Shown: positions 51,762-61,363, counted from the stretch's first letter. The stretch is DNA of 64,000 bases from Klebsiella oxytoca (GCF_009707385.1 NZ_CP046115.1:496001-560000), one strand, 5' to 3'. Notes: generated by a model not told the origin, from the letters alone. Program-made: numbers and translations.

Positions 51762-52164
51762 GTCTGTTTCCTTTAAAATGTATGGCAAACAAGTGCCCGG
51801 TATTATAGCCAACTCACATCGAATGTCTTCGCTTCTTTTTCCCCACAACGGGTCGGCAGAGTCTGAATTTCTCCCTGTAATACAGCCTGAAAATCCATAA
51901 ACATAGCTGCATCCTGAATAAAATTATGTAACCGTTTTCATTGCATATGTTTGATATCTCAAAGCGTACAAAATTTCGTCATAAACGGTGGCGGCTGCGC
52001 GGCTCGCGAAGCCTCACCGGCTCTCCGCTGCTGTGAATCATATCAGTTAACATCTAATTAACTTTTTTGAAGTGTGATGTAACGCATTCAGTTACATCTC
52101 CGATTGTCTATAGTTTGTCCGCAGGTGAGGCTTTAACCAACAATAACCCTACGAGGATCCTCTT
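51762..52164. promoter_or_regulatory. ppa-ytfQ divergent control region: GalR-like, CRP-like and novel dyad elements
   Basis: ATGTAACCGTTTTCAT (51926-51941) matches 10 of 12 fixed bases of the GalR/GalS operator GTGNAANCGNTTNCAC. TGTGA-N6-TCAGT (52032-52047) matches 8 of 10 CRP bases. GATGTAAC-N7-GTTACATC (52076-52098) is a perfect 8-bp inverted repeat 66 bases before ytfQ. TCAGTTAACATCT (52043) and TCAGTTACATCT (52088) form a direct repeat. There is no gene in this 403-base gap. Binding is inferred from sequence only. Confidence 0.55.
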
Positions 52165-53121
52165 ATGTGGAAGCGCTTACTTATTGTCACGGCAGTTTCC
52201 GCAGCTATGTCGTCTATGGTCATGGCTGCCCCTCTTACCGTAGGTTTTTCACAGGTCGGTTCGGAATCCGGCTGGCGCGCGGCCGAAACCAACGTTGCTA
52301 AGGAGGAAGCCGCGAAGCGCGGTATCACTCTGAAGATTGCCGACGCGCAACAAAAACAGGAAAACCAGATTAAAGCCGTACGCTCCTTTATCGCCCAGGG
52401 CGTTGATGCCATCTTCATCGCTCCGGTGGTGGCGACCGGCTGGGAGCCGGTACTGAAGGAAGCGAAAGAAGCCAAAATCCCGGTATTCCTGCTCGATCGC
52501 TCGATTGATGTCAAAGATAAAGATCTCTACATGACCACCGTCACCGCGAACAACGTGCTGGAAGGCCAGCTAATCGGCGAGTGGCTGGTGAAAACCGTTG
52601 ATGGCAAACCGTGTAACGTCGTTGAACTGCAGGGTACCGTTGGCGCCAGCGTGGCGATTGACCGTAAGAAAGGTTTCGCTGAAGCCATTTCTAAAGCCTC
52701 CAACATCAAAATTATCCGCTCCCAGTCCGGCGATTTCACCCGCAGTAAGGGTAAAGAGGTCATGGAGAGCTTTATTAAAGCGGAAAACAACGGCAAGAAC
52801 ATCTGCATGGTTTACGCCCATAACGACGACATGGTGATTGGCGCGATTCAGGCGATTAAAGAGGCCGGGCTGAAGCCGGGCAAAGATATCCTCACCGGCT
52901 CTATCGACGGCGTGCCGGATATCTATAAAGCGATGATGGCCGGAGAGGCCAACGCCAGCGTTGAATTGACGCCAAATATGGCCGGCCCGGCGTTCGACGC
53001 GCTGGAAAAATACAAAAAAGACGGCACCCTGCCTGAAAAAGTCACCATCACCAAATCGACGCTCTACCTGCCGGATACGGCGAAAGAAGAGTTAGAGAAG
53101 AAGAAAAACATGGGCTACTGA
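52165..53121 (+). CDS. ytfQ: Galactofuranose-binding periplasmic protein YtfQ
   Basis: Substrate-binding protein of the YtfQ-YtfR-YtfT-YjfF importer, specific for galactofuranose in E. coli. 318 residues with a signal peptide MWKRLLIVTAVSAAMSSMVM cut after MAA. It has the Peripla_BP_4 fold, with GFSQVGSESGWRAAE at the N-terminus (ribose-binding-protein-like) and VYAHNDDMVIGAIQAIKEAG. A REP-containing gap of 182 bases separates it from ytfR, consistent with higher expression of the binding protein. Confidence 0.96.
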   Translation: MWKRLLIVTAVSAAMSSMVMAAPLTVGFSQVGSESGWRAAETNVAKEEAAKRGITLKIADAQQKQENQIKAVRSFIAQGVDAIFIAPVVATGWEPVLKEAKEAKIPVFLLDRSIDVKDKDLYMTTVTANNVLEGQLIGEWLVKTVDGKPCNVVELQGTVGASVAIDRKKGFAEAISKASNIKIIRSQSGDFTRSKGKEVMESFIKAENNGKNICMVYAHNDDMVIGAIQAIKEAGLKPGKDILTGSIDGVPDIYKAMMAGEANASVELTPNMAGPAFDALEKYKKDGTLPEKVTITKSTLYLPDTAKEELEKKKNMGY

Positions 53122-53143
53122 GTAGCTAAAAACAGGCCACGTT

Positions 53144-53230
53144 CCCGGTGGCGCTACGCTGACCGGACTACAGTTTCACCGCCGTCTGCGGAGCGGGTAG
53201 CCCGGACAGGCGCACAGCGCCGCCTTCGGG
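53144..53230. repeat. BIME-like pair of REP units between ytfQ and ytfR
   Basis: CCCGGTGGCGCTACGCTGACC-GG (53144-53166) and GTAGCCCGGACAGGCGC...GCGCCGCC (53197-53230) are inverted relative to each other: two REP units in head-to-tail BIME layout. In E. coli such elements within operons stabilise the upstream mRNA. Confidence 0.7.
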
Positions 53231-53261
53231 ATTTCACCGGTCGCTAAAGCGCGGCTGATTT

Positions 53262-53286
53262 CCCTCTCCTCCCATCGGGGAGAGGG
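53262..53286 (+). repeat. GC-rich stem-loop just before ytfR
   Basis: CCCTCTCC-N9-GGAGAGGG, a perfect 8-bp stem ending 18 bases before the ytfR start. It is not followed by a U-tract and may affect translation of ytfR. Similar hairpins are at 27976 and 56827. Confidence 0.5.
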
Positions 53287-53303
53287 TACAGGTGGGGGAG
53301 AGC

Positions 53304-54806
53304 ATGAACGGCGAATTACATCAGGAAATCCTTCGTACTGAAGGGCTCAGCAAATTTTTCCCCGGCGTGAAAGCGCTGGATAACGTTAATTTCAGCCTGC
53401 GCCGGGGCGAAATCATGGCTCTGTTAGGTGAAAACGGCGCGGGTAAATCCACTCTGATTAAAGCGCTGACCGGCGTCTATCACGCCGATCGCGGGGCTAT
53501 CTGGCTGGAAGGGCAGGCTATCTCGCCGAAAAATACCGCCCACGCTCAGCAGCTGGGGATCGGTACCGTTTATCAGGAAGTGAACCTGCTGCCTAACATG
53601 TCGGTAGCGGACAATCTGTTTATCGGCCGCGAGCCCAGGCGCTTTGGCCTGCTGCGGCGTAAGGAGATGGAAAAGCGCGCCACGGCGCTGATGGCGTCCT
53701 ACGGTTTTTCCCTTGATGTACGCGAGCCGCTCAACCGTTTTTCGGTCGCCATGCAGCAGATCGTCGCGATTTGCCGGGCCATCGACCTGTCAGCAAAAGT
53801 GTTAATTCTTGATGAACCTACCGCCAGCCTGGATACCCAGGAGGTGGAGATGCTCTTCACCCTGATGCGTCAGCTGCGCGATAGCGGCGTCAGCCTGATT
53901 TTCGTCACCCACTTCCTTGACCAGGTTTACGCCGTCAGCGATCGCATTACCGTTCTGCGCAACGGCAGTTTTGTCGGTTGTCGGGAAACCCGCGAGCTGC
54001 CGCAAATTGAGCTGGTGAAGATGATGCTGGGCCGTGAGCTGGAACATAACGCCCTGCAGCGTGCGGGCCGTACTCTGCTGAGCGACAAGCCGGTGGCCGC
54101 CTTCGAGGAATTTGGCAAAAAAGGCACTATCGCGCCGTTTAATCTGCAGGTTCGTCCCGGTGAAATCGTTGGCCTGGCGGGTCTGCTTGGCTCCGGACGT
54201 ACGGAGACGGCGGAAGTGATCTTCGGCATTAAACCTGCCGACAGCGGCAAGGCGTGGATCAAAGGCAAGCCGCAAACGCTACGATCGCCGCATCAGGCAT
54301 CGTGCCTCGGGATCGGCTTCTGTCCGGAAGACCGTAAAACCGACGGCATTATCGCCGCCGCCTCGGTGCGGGAAAATATCGTGCTTGCGCTTCAGGCGCA
54401 GCGCGGCTGGCTGCGGCCGATTAGCCGGCGCGAGCAAAATGAGATTGCCGGGCGTTTTATTCGTCAACTGGGTATCCGCACTCCCAGCGCCGAGCAGCCG
54501 ATCGAATACCTCTCCGGCGGTAATCAGCAGAAGGTACTGCTCTCCCGTTGGCTGCTGACCAAACCGCAGTTTCTGATCCTCGATGAACCGACTCGCGGTA
54601 TAGACGTTGGCGCTCACGCCGAGATTATCCGCCTTATCGAAACCCTGTGCGCCGACGGCCTGGCGCTGCTGGTCATTTCTTCAGAGCTGGAAGAGCTGGT
54701 GGGCTACGCCGATCGGGTGATTATCATGCGCGATCGCCAGCAGGTGGCGGAACTGGCTCTGAGCGAGCTTTCCGTACCGGCGATCATGAACGCTATTGCG
54801 GCATAA
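53304..54806 (+). CDS. ytfR: Galactofuranose ABC transporter ATP-binding protein YtfR
   Basis: A double ATPase of the RbsA/MglA type, 500 residues from ATG 53304 (the GTG at 53292 is rejected since the E. coli protein has exactly this length). First domain: Walker A GENGAGKS, signature FSVAMQQ, Walker B LILDEPTAS. Second domain: degenerate Walker A GLLGSGRTE, signature LSGGNQQK, Walker B LILDEPTRG. Degeneracy of the second site is normal for this family. ytfT follows after 10 bases. Confidence 0.97.
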   Translation: MNGELHQEILRTEGLSKFFPGVKALDNVNFSLRRGEIMALLGENGAGKSTLIKALTGVYHADRGAIWLEGQAISPKNTAHAQQLGIGTVYQEVNLLPNMSVADNLFIGREPRRFGLLRRKEMEKRATALMASYGFSLDVREPLNRFSVAMQQIVAICRAIDLSAKVLILDEPTASLDTQEVEMLFTLMRQLRDSGVSLIFVTHFLDQVYAVSDRITVLRNGSFVGCRETRELPQIELVKMMLGRELEHNALQRAGRTLLSDKPVAAFEEFGKKGTIAPFNLQVRPGEIVGLAGLLGSGRTETAEVIFGIKPADSGKAWIKGKPQTLRSPHQASCLGIGFCPEDRKTDGIIAAASVRENIVLALQAQRGWLRPISRREQNEIAGRFIRQLGIRTPSAEQPIEYLSGGNQQKVLLSRWLLTKPQFLILDEPTRGIDVGAHAEIIRLIETLCADGLALLVISSELEELVGYADRVIIMRDRQQVAELALSELSVPAIMNAIAA

Positions 54807-54816
54807 GGAGTAACCG

Positions 54817-55842
54817 ATGATGCCTCAATCTGTTCCGAAAACCGGCCAGCCGAAACGGCGCTTTAACTGGCCAAAAGGGATGCCGCAAATTATTGCGCTG
54901 CTGCTGGTGTTGGTCGTTGACAGCCTGGTCGCTCCGCATTTCTACCAGATAATGCTCCAGGAGGGGCGGCTGTTCGGCAGCCCGATTGATATTTTGAATC
55001 GCGCCGCGCCGGTGGCGCTGCTGGCGATTGGCATGACGCTGGTTATCGCCACCGGCGGAATTGACCTCTCGGTCGGGGCGGTGATGGCGATTGCCGGGGC
55101 AACGGCAGCGTCGCTGACCGTCGCGGGACATAGCCTGCCGGTCGTGCTGCTGGCATCGCTGGGAGCCGGTGCGCTGGCCGGCCTGTGGAACGGGATTCTG
55201 GTGGCGGTACTGAAGATCCAGCCGTTCGTCGCCACGCTGATCCTGATGGTTGCCGGACGCGGCGTGGCCCAGCTGATTACCTCCGGGCAGATTGTGACCT
55301 TTGATTCTCCGCATCTGGCCTGGCTTGGTAGCGGTTCGCTGCTGCTGTTCCCGACGCCGGTGATTATCGCCGTTGTCACGCTGGTGCTGTTCTGGCTGTT
55401 TACCCGTAAAACCGCGCTGGGGATGTTTATCGAAGCGGTAGGTATTAACATTCGCGCGGCGAAAAACGCCGGGGTGAATACTCGTATCGTTGTGATGCTG
55501 GCCTACGTTTTGAGCGGGGTTTGCGCGGCCATTGCCGGGATCATCGTCGCGGCGGATATCCGCGGCGCGGACGCGAACAACGCCGGACTATGGCTGGAGC
55601 TTGACGCCATCCTGGCGGTGGTGATCGGCGGCGGTTCGTTGATGGGCGGGCGCTTTAACCTGCTGCTCTCGGTAGTGGGGGCGCTGATAATCCAGGGAAT
55701 GAATACCGGGATCCTGCTGTCGGGATTCCCGCCGGAGCTTAATCAGGTAGTCAAAGCGGTGGTGGTGCTGTGCGTACTGATCGTCCAGTCGCCGCGCTTT
55801 ATCAGCATACTGAAGGGGATGCGCGGCCATGATAAAACGTAA
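54817..55842 (+). CDS. ytfT: Galactofuranose ABC transporter permease YtfT
   Basis: One of two paralogous permeases of the importer. 341 residues with about eight or nine helices (BPD_transp_2 family). The coupling motif GGIDLSVGAVMAIAG and the second conserved block LDAILAVVIGGGSLMGG are present. It overlaps yjfF by 14 bases, so translation is coupled. Confidence 0.96.
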   Translation: MMPQSVPKTGQPKRRFNWPKGMPQIIALLLVLVVDSLVAPHFYQIMLQEGRLFGSPIDILNRAAPVALLAIGMTLVIATGGIDLSVGAVMAIAGATAASLTVAGHSLPVVLLASLGAGALAGLWNGILVAVLKIQPFVATLILMVAGRGVAQLITSGQIVTFDSPHLAWLGSGSLLLFPTPVIIAVVTLVLFWLFTRKTALGMFIEAVGINIRAAKNAGVNTRIVVMLAYVLSGVCAAIAGIIVAADIRGADANNAGLWLELDAILAVVIGGGSLMGGRFNLLLSVVGALIIQGMNTGILLSGFPPELNQVVKAVVVLCVLIVQSPRFISILKGMRGHDKT

Positions 55843-56815
55843 CTTACCGTTAATGATTACCCTGGCGGTATTCGTGCTGGGGTACCTTTATTGCCTGACC
55901 CAGTTCCCCGGCTTTGCCTCGACGCGGGTTATCTGCAATATCCTGACCGACAACGCATTCCTCGGGATCATCGCCGTTGGCATGACTTTCGTGATCCTCT
56001 CCGGCGGGATCGATCTGTCGGTCGGGTCGGTGATCGCTTTCACCGGCGTGTTTCTCGCTAAAGCGATCGGTTTCTGGGGGATTTCGCCGCTGATCGCATT
56101 TCCGCTGGTGCTGGCGATGGGCTGCGCTTTTGGCGCGTTTATGGGATTGCTGATCGATGCGCTGAAGATCCCGGCGTTTATTATTACTCTCGCCGGGATG
56201 TTCTTCCTGCGCGGCGTGAGCTATCTGGTTTCGGAAGAATCGATCCCTATTAATCATCCGGTGTATGACGCGCTTTCAGGGCTGGCCTGGACCATCCCCG
56301 GCGGTGGTCGTCTGAGCGCCATGGGGCTGTTGATGCTGCTGGTAGTGGTGGCCGGAATTTTTATGGCCCACCGCACCCGTTTTGGTAACCAGGTCTACGC
56401 CATCGGCGGTAACGCAACGTCAGCGAACCTGATGGGGATCTCCACGCGTAGCACCACAATCCGCATCTATATGCTGTCTACTGGTCTGGCGACGCTGGCG
56501 GGGATCGTTTTCTCCATTTATACCCAGGCGGGCTATGCGCTGGCGGGCGTCGGCGTTGAGCTGGACGCGATAGCCTCGGTGGTCATCGGCGGTACACTAT
56601 TGAGCGGCGGTGTAGGGACGGTGCTGGGCACGCTGTTCGGCGTCGCTATCCAGGGGCTGATTCAAACCTACATCAACTTCGACGGGACCCTTAGTTCATG
56701 GTGGACCAAGATAGCCATCGGGATCCTGCTGTTTATCTTTATCGCGCTGCAGCGCGGCCTGACGGTGCTGTGGGAGAATCGGCAGAGTTCGCCGGTAACA
56801 CGAGTGGGTCATTGA
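55829..56815 (+). CDS. yjfF: Galactofuranose ABC transporter permease YjfF
   Basis: Second permease of the importer, 328 residues, paralogous to YtfT: GGIDLSVGSVIAFTG and LDAIASVVIGGTLLSGG occupy equivalent places. It starts inside the ytfT tail and ends the ytfQRT-yjfF operon. A GC-rich hairpin shared with convergent fbp follows the stop. Confidence 0.96.
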   Translation: MIKRNLPLMITLAVFVLGYLYCLTQFPGFASTRVICNILTDNAFLGIIAVGMTFVILSGGIDLSVGSVIAFTGVFLAKAIGFWGISPLIAFPLVLAMGCAFGAFMGLLIDALKIPAFIITLAGMFFLRGVSYLVSEESIPINHPVYDALSGLAWTIPGGGRLSAMGLLMLLVVVAGIFMAHRTRFGNQVYAIGGNATSANLMGISTRSTTIRIYMLSTGLATLAGIVFSIYTQAGYALAGVGVELDAIASVVIGGTLLSGGVGTVLGTLFGVAIQGLIQTYINFDGTLSSWWTKIAIGILLFIFIALQRGLTVLWENRQSSPVTRVGH

Positions 56816-56826
56816 CAGGGAAATTT

Positions 56827-56849
56827 CCCCTCCCGTCTGGCGGGAGGGG
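56827..56849. terminator. Stem-loop between convergent yjfF and fbp
   Basis: CCCCTCCCG-TCTGG-CGGGAGGGG is a perfect 9-bp stem. Neither strand shows a long U-tract (AAATTT on the minus side), so it may be a weak bidirectional terminator. Confidence 0.6.
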
Positions 56850-56858
56850 AGAGAAGCT

Positions 56859-57857
56859 TTACGCGTCCGGGAACTCTTTAATAAAGTTCTCGACGTCTTC
56901 AACCATATGGTTGTTGCCGACGAAGAAAGAGCGGCGCTGGTGCAGACTATGCGGCACGATATCCAGAATGCGTTCTTTTCCGTCGCTGGCTTTGCCGCCA
57001 GCCTGTTCCGCAAGAAACGCCATCGGATTGCACTCGTACAGCAGACGCAGTTTTCCGTCCGGGTGGCTGGCGGTGCTCGGGTAGAGATAGATCCCGCCTT
57101 TTAGCAGGTTGCGGTGGAAATCCGCCACCAGAGAGCCGATATAGCGCGAGGTATACGGGCGCTGGGTCTCTTTATCTTCTTCCTGACAGTACTTGATGTA
57201 CTTCTTCACACCCATCGGGAACTTGATGTAGTTGCCTTCGTTAATCGAGTAGGTATTGCCTTTTTCCGGGAAGCGCATGCGCTCCTGGCACAGGCAGAAG
57301 ACGCCAAGAGAGGGGTCATAGGTAAAGGCGTGGACGCCGCAGCCGGTGGTATAAACCAGCATCGTCGAGGAACCATAAACCACATAGCCCGCGGCGACCT
57401 GCCGGTTACCCGGCTGCAGGAAATCTTCTTCGGTTACAGGGGTGCCCACCGGCGTAATGCGGCGGTAGACAGAGAAAATTGTCCCGACGGAGACGTTAAC
57501 GTCGATGTTAGAGGATCCATCCAGCGGGTCCATCAGCACAACGTATTTGGCATGTTCACATCCTTCAAAGACGACGATTTCATCTTCTTCTTCAGAGGCG
57601 ATCCCGGCAACAATATCGCGTGCTCGCAGTGCGGCTTTCAACTTTTCATTGGCAAACAGGTCGAGTTTTTGCTGCACCTCGCCCTGAACGTTTTCAGCAC
57701 CGCTGGCACCCAGGATATCGACCAGACCGGCCTTATTGATATCGCGGTGGATGATCTTGGCGCCTAACTTTATCGCCGATAATAAAGCAGTAAGTTCGCC
57801 AGTTGCGTGAGAGAACTCATGCTGCTTTTCGACAATAAATTCACCTAACGTTTTCAT
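56859..57857 (-). CDS. fbp: Fructose-1,6-bisphosphatase class 1
   Basis: Gluconeogenic enzyme converting fructose 1,6-bisphosphate to fructose 6-phosphate. 332 residues, starting [15 protein letters not shown]. The metal site is [12 protein letters not shown] with Asp and Glu ligands upstream (IASEEEDE). Divergent from mpl with a 175-base gap. Same length as E. coli. Confidence 0.97.
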   Translation of the reverse strand: MKTLGEFIVEKQHEFSHATGELTALLSAIKLGAKIIHRDINKAGLVDILGASGAENVQGEVQQKLDLFANEKLKAALRARDIVAGIASEEEDEIVVFEGCEHAKYVVLMDPLDGSSNIDVNVSVGTIFSVYRRITPVGTPVTEEDFLQPGNRQVAAGYVVYGSSTMLVYTTGCGVHAFTYDPSLGVFCLCQERMRFPEKGNTYSINEGNYIKFPMGVKKYIKYCQEEDKETQRPYTSRYIGSLVADFHRNLLKGGIYLYPSTASHPDGKLRLLYECNPMAFLAEQAGGKASDGKERILDIVPHSLHQRRSFFVGNNHMVEDVENFIKEFPDA

Positions 57858-58032
57858 AACCCGTTCCCTGCATGTTTATGTGAAGTAAAACGAACATAAC
57901 AATCTTAACAAAGAATAAAAAAAACTCGCACAGGTGAATCGCGCCAGCAAAATACGGATTCGCCTTAAATGCATTTCTTTCCCGCCCAACATCCCGGTAA
58001 ACTGTGCTCCAGATAAGAGAAGGAAATGACGA

Positions 58033-59406
58033 ATGCGCATTCATATTTTAGGAATCTGTGGCACTTTTATGGGGGGGCTGGCGATGCTGGCGCGTTCCCT
58101 CGGTCATGAGGTAACGGGGTCGGATGCGAACGTCTATCCGCCGATGAGTACCCTGCTGGAAACCCAGGGAATTGAGTTAATTCAAGGATATGATGCCAGT
58201 CAGCTGGATCCGCAGCCGGACCTGGTGATTATCGGCAACGCGATGACGCGCGGTAACCCGTGCGTGGAAGCGGTGCTGGAAAATAACATCCCGTACATGT
58301 CAGGTCCGCAGTGGCTACACGACTTTGTCCTGCGCGATCGCTGGGTGCTGGCGGTTGCCGGAACGCACGGGAAAACCACCACCGCCGGAATGGCGACCTG
58401 GATCCTCGAAGCCTGCGGCTACAAGCCGGGCTTTGTTATCGGCGGCGTTTCCGGCAACTTTGATGTTTCCGCGCGCCTTGGCGACAGCCCGTTCTTCGTG
58501 ATTGAAGCGGATGAATACGACTGCGCCTTCTTCGATAAGCGCTCCAAGTTTGTTCATTACTGCCCGCGTACCTTGATTCTTAATAATCTTGAGTTCGACC
58601 ACGCGGATATCTTTGACGATCTGAAAGCCATCCAGAAGCAGTTCCATCACCTGGTGCGTATCGTCCCGGGCAAAGGCAAAATTATCCTGCCGGAGAACGA
58701 TATCAACCTGAAACAGACCATGGCGATGGGCTGCTGGAGCGAGCAGGAGCTGGTCGGCGAGCAGGGGCACTGGCAGGCGAAAAAGCTGACTACCGATGCT
58801 TCCTCCTGGGAAGTGTGGCTGGACGGCGAGAAAGTTGGCGAAGTGAAGTGGGATCTGGTCGGCGAGCATAATATGCATAACGGCCTGATGGCGATTGCCG
58901 CCGCCCGCCATGTCGGCGTTCAGCCTGCTGATGCCGCCAACGCGCTGGGGAGTTTTATCAACGCCCGCCGTCGTCTGGAGCTTCGTGGCGAAGTCAACGG
59001 CATAACCGTGTACGACGATTTTGCCCACCACCCGACGGCGATTCTGGCGACCCTGCAGGCGCTGCGCGGTAAAGTCGGCGGTACCGCGCGTATTCTTGCC
59101 GTGCTTGAACCTCGTTCCAACACCATGAAAATGGGCATTTGCAAAGACGATCTGGCGCCTTCTCTCGGGCGTGCGGATGAAGTCTTTCTGCTGCAGCCGC
59201 AGCATATTCCGTGGCAGGTTGCTGAAGTGGCTGACGCCTGCGTACAGCCCGCGCACTGGAGCGCAGATGTCGATACGCTGGTGGATATGATTGTTAAAAC
59301 CGCGCATCCTGGCGACCATATTCTGGTGATGAGCAACGGCGGATTTGGCGGTATTCATCAGAAGCTACTCGATAAGCTGGCGAAAAAAGCCGAGGCGGCC
59401 GAGTAG
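58033..59406 (+). CDS. mpl: UDP-N-acetylmuramate:L-alanyl-gamma-D-glutamyl-meso-diaminopimelate ligase Mpl
   Basis: Recycles the murein tripeptide by attaching it to UDP-MurNAc. A Mur-ligase of 457 residues: N-terminal Rossmann domain (HILGICGTFMGGLA), ATP site VAGTHGKTTTAG, central EADEYDCAFFDK, and C-terminal domain with YDDFAHHPTAI. GGAAATG region gives the ribosome site. A hairpin terminator and a GNAT gene follow. Confidence 0.97.
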   Translation: MRIHILGICGTFMGGLAMLARSLGHEVTGSDANVYPPMSTLLETQGIELIQGYDASQLDPQPDLVIIGNAMTRGNPCVEAVLENNIPYMSGPQWLHDFVLRDRWVLAVAGTHGKTTTAGMATWILEACGYKPGFVIGGVSGNFDVSARLGDSPFFVIEADEYDCAFFDKRSKFVHYCPRTLILNNLEFDHADIFDDLKAIQKQFHHLVRIVPGKGKIILPENDINLKQTMAMGCWSEQELVGEQGHWQAKKLTTDASSWEVWLDGEKVGEVKWDLVGEHNMHNGLMAIAAARHVGVQPADAANALGSFINARRRLELRGEVNGITVYDDFAHHPTAILATLQALRGKVGGTARILAVLEPRSNTMKMGICKDDLAPSLGRADEVFLLQPQHIPWQVAEVADACVQPAHWSADVDTLVDMIVKTAHPGDHILVMSNGGFGGIHQKLLDKLAKKAEAAE

Positions 59407-59421
59407 GCCATCCCCCTCGTT

Positions 59422-59448
59422 TATCCGCCCTGCGCATGAGGGCGGATA
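59422..59448 (+). terminator. Stem-loop after mpl
   Basis: TATCCGCCC-N9-GGGCGGATA followed by TTGTTGTG. The U-tract is modest, so partial read-through into the next gene is likely. Confidence 0.6.
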
Positions 59449-59469
59449 TTGTTGTGACCAGGATTGTTC

Positions 59470-60000
59470 ATGTTGATTTCACAAAGAGTCACCTCTACCG
59501 AATCCATCTGTTTCCCCGCGCTGGACGCCCTCTACTGCAGGGCTTTCCCGTGGCACGAGCAGCGTGAAGCCGCTGCCAAACGGCAGGCGCTTGATAACCC
59601 GCAGTATATTCTGGAAGCCTGGTTTGATGATGGCCTGTTTATCGGCCTGAGCGGCTGCTGGCGGTTCGCTGGCTGTAGCTACATAGAGCATCTGGCCATC
59701 GACGTGACGTTACGCTCGCGCGGCTACGGTAAGCAGCTCCTGGCTGAAATACTTCAGCGTGCGCCGCTGACCATTCTGGAAATTGACCCTCTCATCAGCG
59801 ACATTGCTCATAAACGCCTGCGCTTTTATGAAACGATGGGCTTTCACGCGAATCCCTGGGCTCATTGCCATCCGACCTATCATCAAGGAATCGCCGATCA
59901 TGAATTGATCGTGTTGAGCTACCCGCAGCCGATTAATCAAGCGCAGTATCAGCGTTTTGCGCAGGACCTGAGTCAGGTGGTCATGGACCTCCCTCAATAG
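59470..60000 (+). CDS. GNAT-family N-acetyltransferase, function unknown
   Basis: A cytoplasmic protein of 176 residues. ATG 59470 has AGGA 6 bases before it. The acetyl-CoA loop is in IDVTLRSRGYGKQLLAEIL (R-x-x-G-x-G/A), with the usual preceding strand YIEHLAIDV. DIAHKRLRFYETMGFHANPWAH is the C-terminal GNAT part. Not present between mpl and yjgA in E. coli K-12. Substrate unknown; it could be cotranscribed with mpl, but nothing links it to murein. Confidence 0.82.
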   Translation: MLISQRVTSTESICFPALDALYCRAFPWHEQREAAAKRQALDNPQYILEAWFDDGLFIGLSGCWRFAGCSYIEHLAIDVTLRSRGYGKQLLAEILQRAPLTILEIDPLISDIAHKRLRFYETMGFHANPWAHCHPTYHQGIADHELIVLSYPQPINQAQYQRFAQDLSQVVMDLPQ

Positions 60001-60220
60001 ATGAATGCGTCTTTTAAATGAGATTTGAACCTCTTTTCACCATACAATTAAATTGATTTGCTGAACGTAGACGATTTTATTAGATATGGTTTTATCAATT
60101 CGGCTTTGAATAAAGTCAGAGAACTGGCGGCGGTAAAAAGATAAGGCTGTAGGATTTGGCTAACCATACAGCCCCATTTGGCGTGGCTTACCGTTGACCA
60201 AAAACGCTGCGGCGTAGCGC

Positions 60221-61363
60221 TCAGGCGCCGTAGAACGCTTTGGTATAAAGTCCTTTTACATCCTGAACGGACGGATAGTTAGGGTTAGTTAACGTACAGG
60301 GATCGTCGACGGCATGGCTACTCATTCTGTCGAGGACATTAACAAAGGTTACTTCATTAATTTCAACTTCGTCACACTGGCTGAGCGTTTTCGGCACGCC
60401 CAGACGTTGATTCAGCGCGTTGATTTCTTCAATCAGGTTATTAATACCTAATGCCGCTTCCAACTGACGGTATTTTTTGGTGAATCTCGCATTATATTGA
60501 ATGATATAAGGCAACATAATCGCATTTGCCAGGCCATGGGTAATACCAAACTCACCGCCAATTTTATGCGCCATCGAATGGACTAATCCCAGGGAAGCAT
60601 TGGTAAAGGCGATTCCCGCCAGCGCGGACGCATTGTGCATATGCATACGGGCGTTTAAATTATCAGGCGACCGCCGGGCGGTTTCCAGATACTTAAACAC
60701 CAGCCGAATCGCTTCCAGCGCATAGGGGTCGGTAAAAGAGTTGGCTGCGGTGGAGACGTAGGCTTCAATCGCATGGGTGAGAACGTCCATACCGGTGTGA
60801 ACGGTAACGTGCGCCGGCATTTTTGCCGGAATGGTTGGGTCGAGAATGGCGATATCCGGCACCAGATCGGCAGCAACAATCGGGTATTTAATATGATTGG
60901 CCGTATCGGTAATCACCGAAAATGCGGTGATTTCAGAGGCGCTACCGCTAGTGGAGGGAATCGCCACAAACCGGGCTTTATTACGCAGCGGCGGCATTGA
61001 ACCGACGGGAATAATATCTTCAAACTTCAGCTGCGGATGTTCATAGAAACACCACATGACCTTCGCGGCATCAAGCGCAGAACCGCCGCCAATCGCGACG
61101 ATCCAGTCCGGCGCAAAGGCCTGCATCTCTTTGGCTCCGCGCCAGACGGTTTTAATTGACGGGTTAGGTTCAACATTATCGATAACAATGCATTCCATAC
61201 CCGCTTTATTGAGTTCATTGACGGCTTTATCCAGAAAGCCAAAACGCTTCATTGAACTTCCGCCGGTGACTAATGCGGCTTTTTTTCCGCTCAGCGTAGC
61301 AAGATGTTCTAAAGCGTTTTCGCCATAAATAATACTGCGAGGAATTGAAAAGGCCTGAGTCAT
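60221..61363 (-). CDS. Iron-containing (group III) alcohol dehydrogenase
   Basis: 380 residues from ATG 61363 (MTQAFSIPRSIIYGENALEHL), with GGAG 6 bases before. The NAD site is IAIGG-GSALDAAK; metal ligands in DVLTHAIEAY and HSMAHKIGGEFGITHG are those of the Fe-ADH family. It lies 205 bases downstream of a malonate/methylmalonate-semialdehyde dehydrogenase on the same strand. Together they could oxidise an alcohol such as 3-hydroxypropionate to the semialdehyde and then to an acyl-CoA; that is inference from context. Confidence 0.85.
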   Translation of the reverse strand: MTQAFSIPRSIIYGENALEHLATLSGKKAALVTGGSSMKRFGFLDKAVNELNKAGMECIVIDNVEPNPSIKTVWRGAKEMQAFAPDWIVAIGGGSALDAAKVMWCFYEHPQLKFEDIIPVGSMPPLRNKARFVAIPSTSGSASEITAFSVITDTANHIKYPIVAADLVPDIAILDPTIPAKMPAHVTVHTGMDVLTHAIEAYVSTAANSFTDPYALEAIRLVFKYLETARRSPDNLNARMHMHNASALAGIAFTNASLGLVHSMAHKIGGEFGITHGLANAIMLPYIIQYNARFTKKYRQLEAALGINNLIEEINALNQRLGVPKTLSQCDEVEINEVTFVNVLDRMSSHAVDDPCTLTNPNYPSVQDVKGLYTKAFYGA

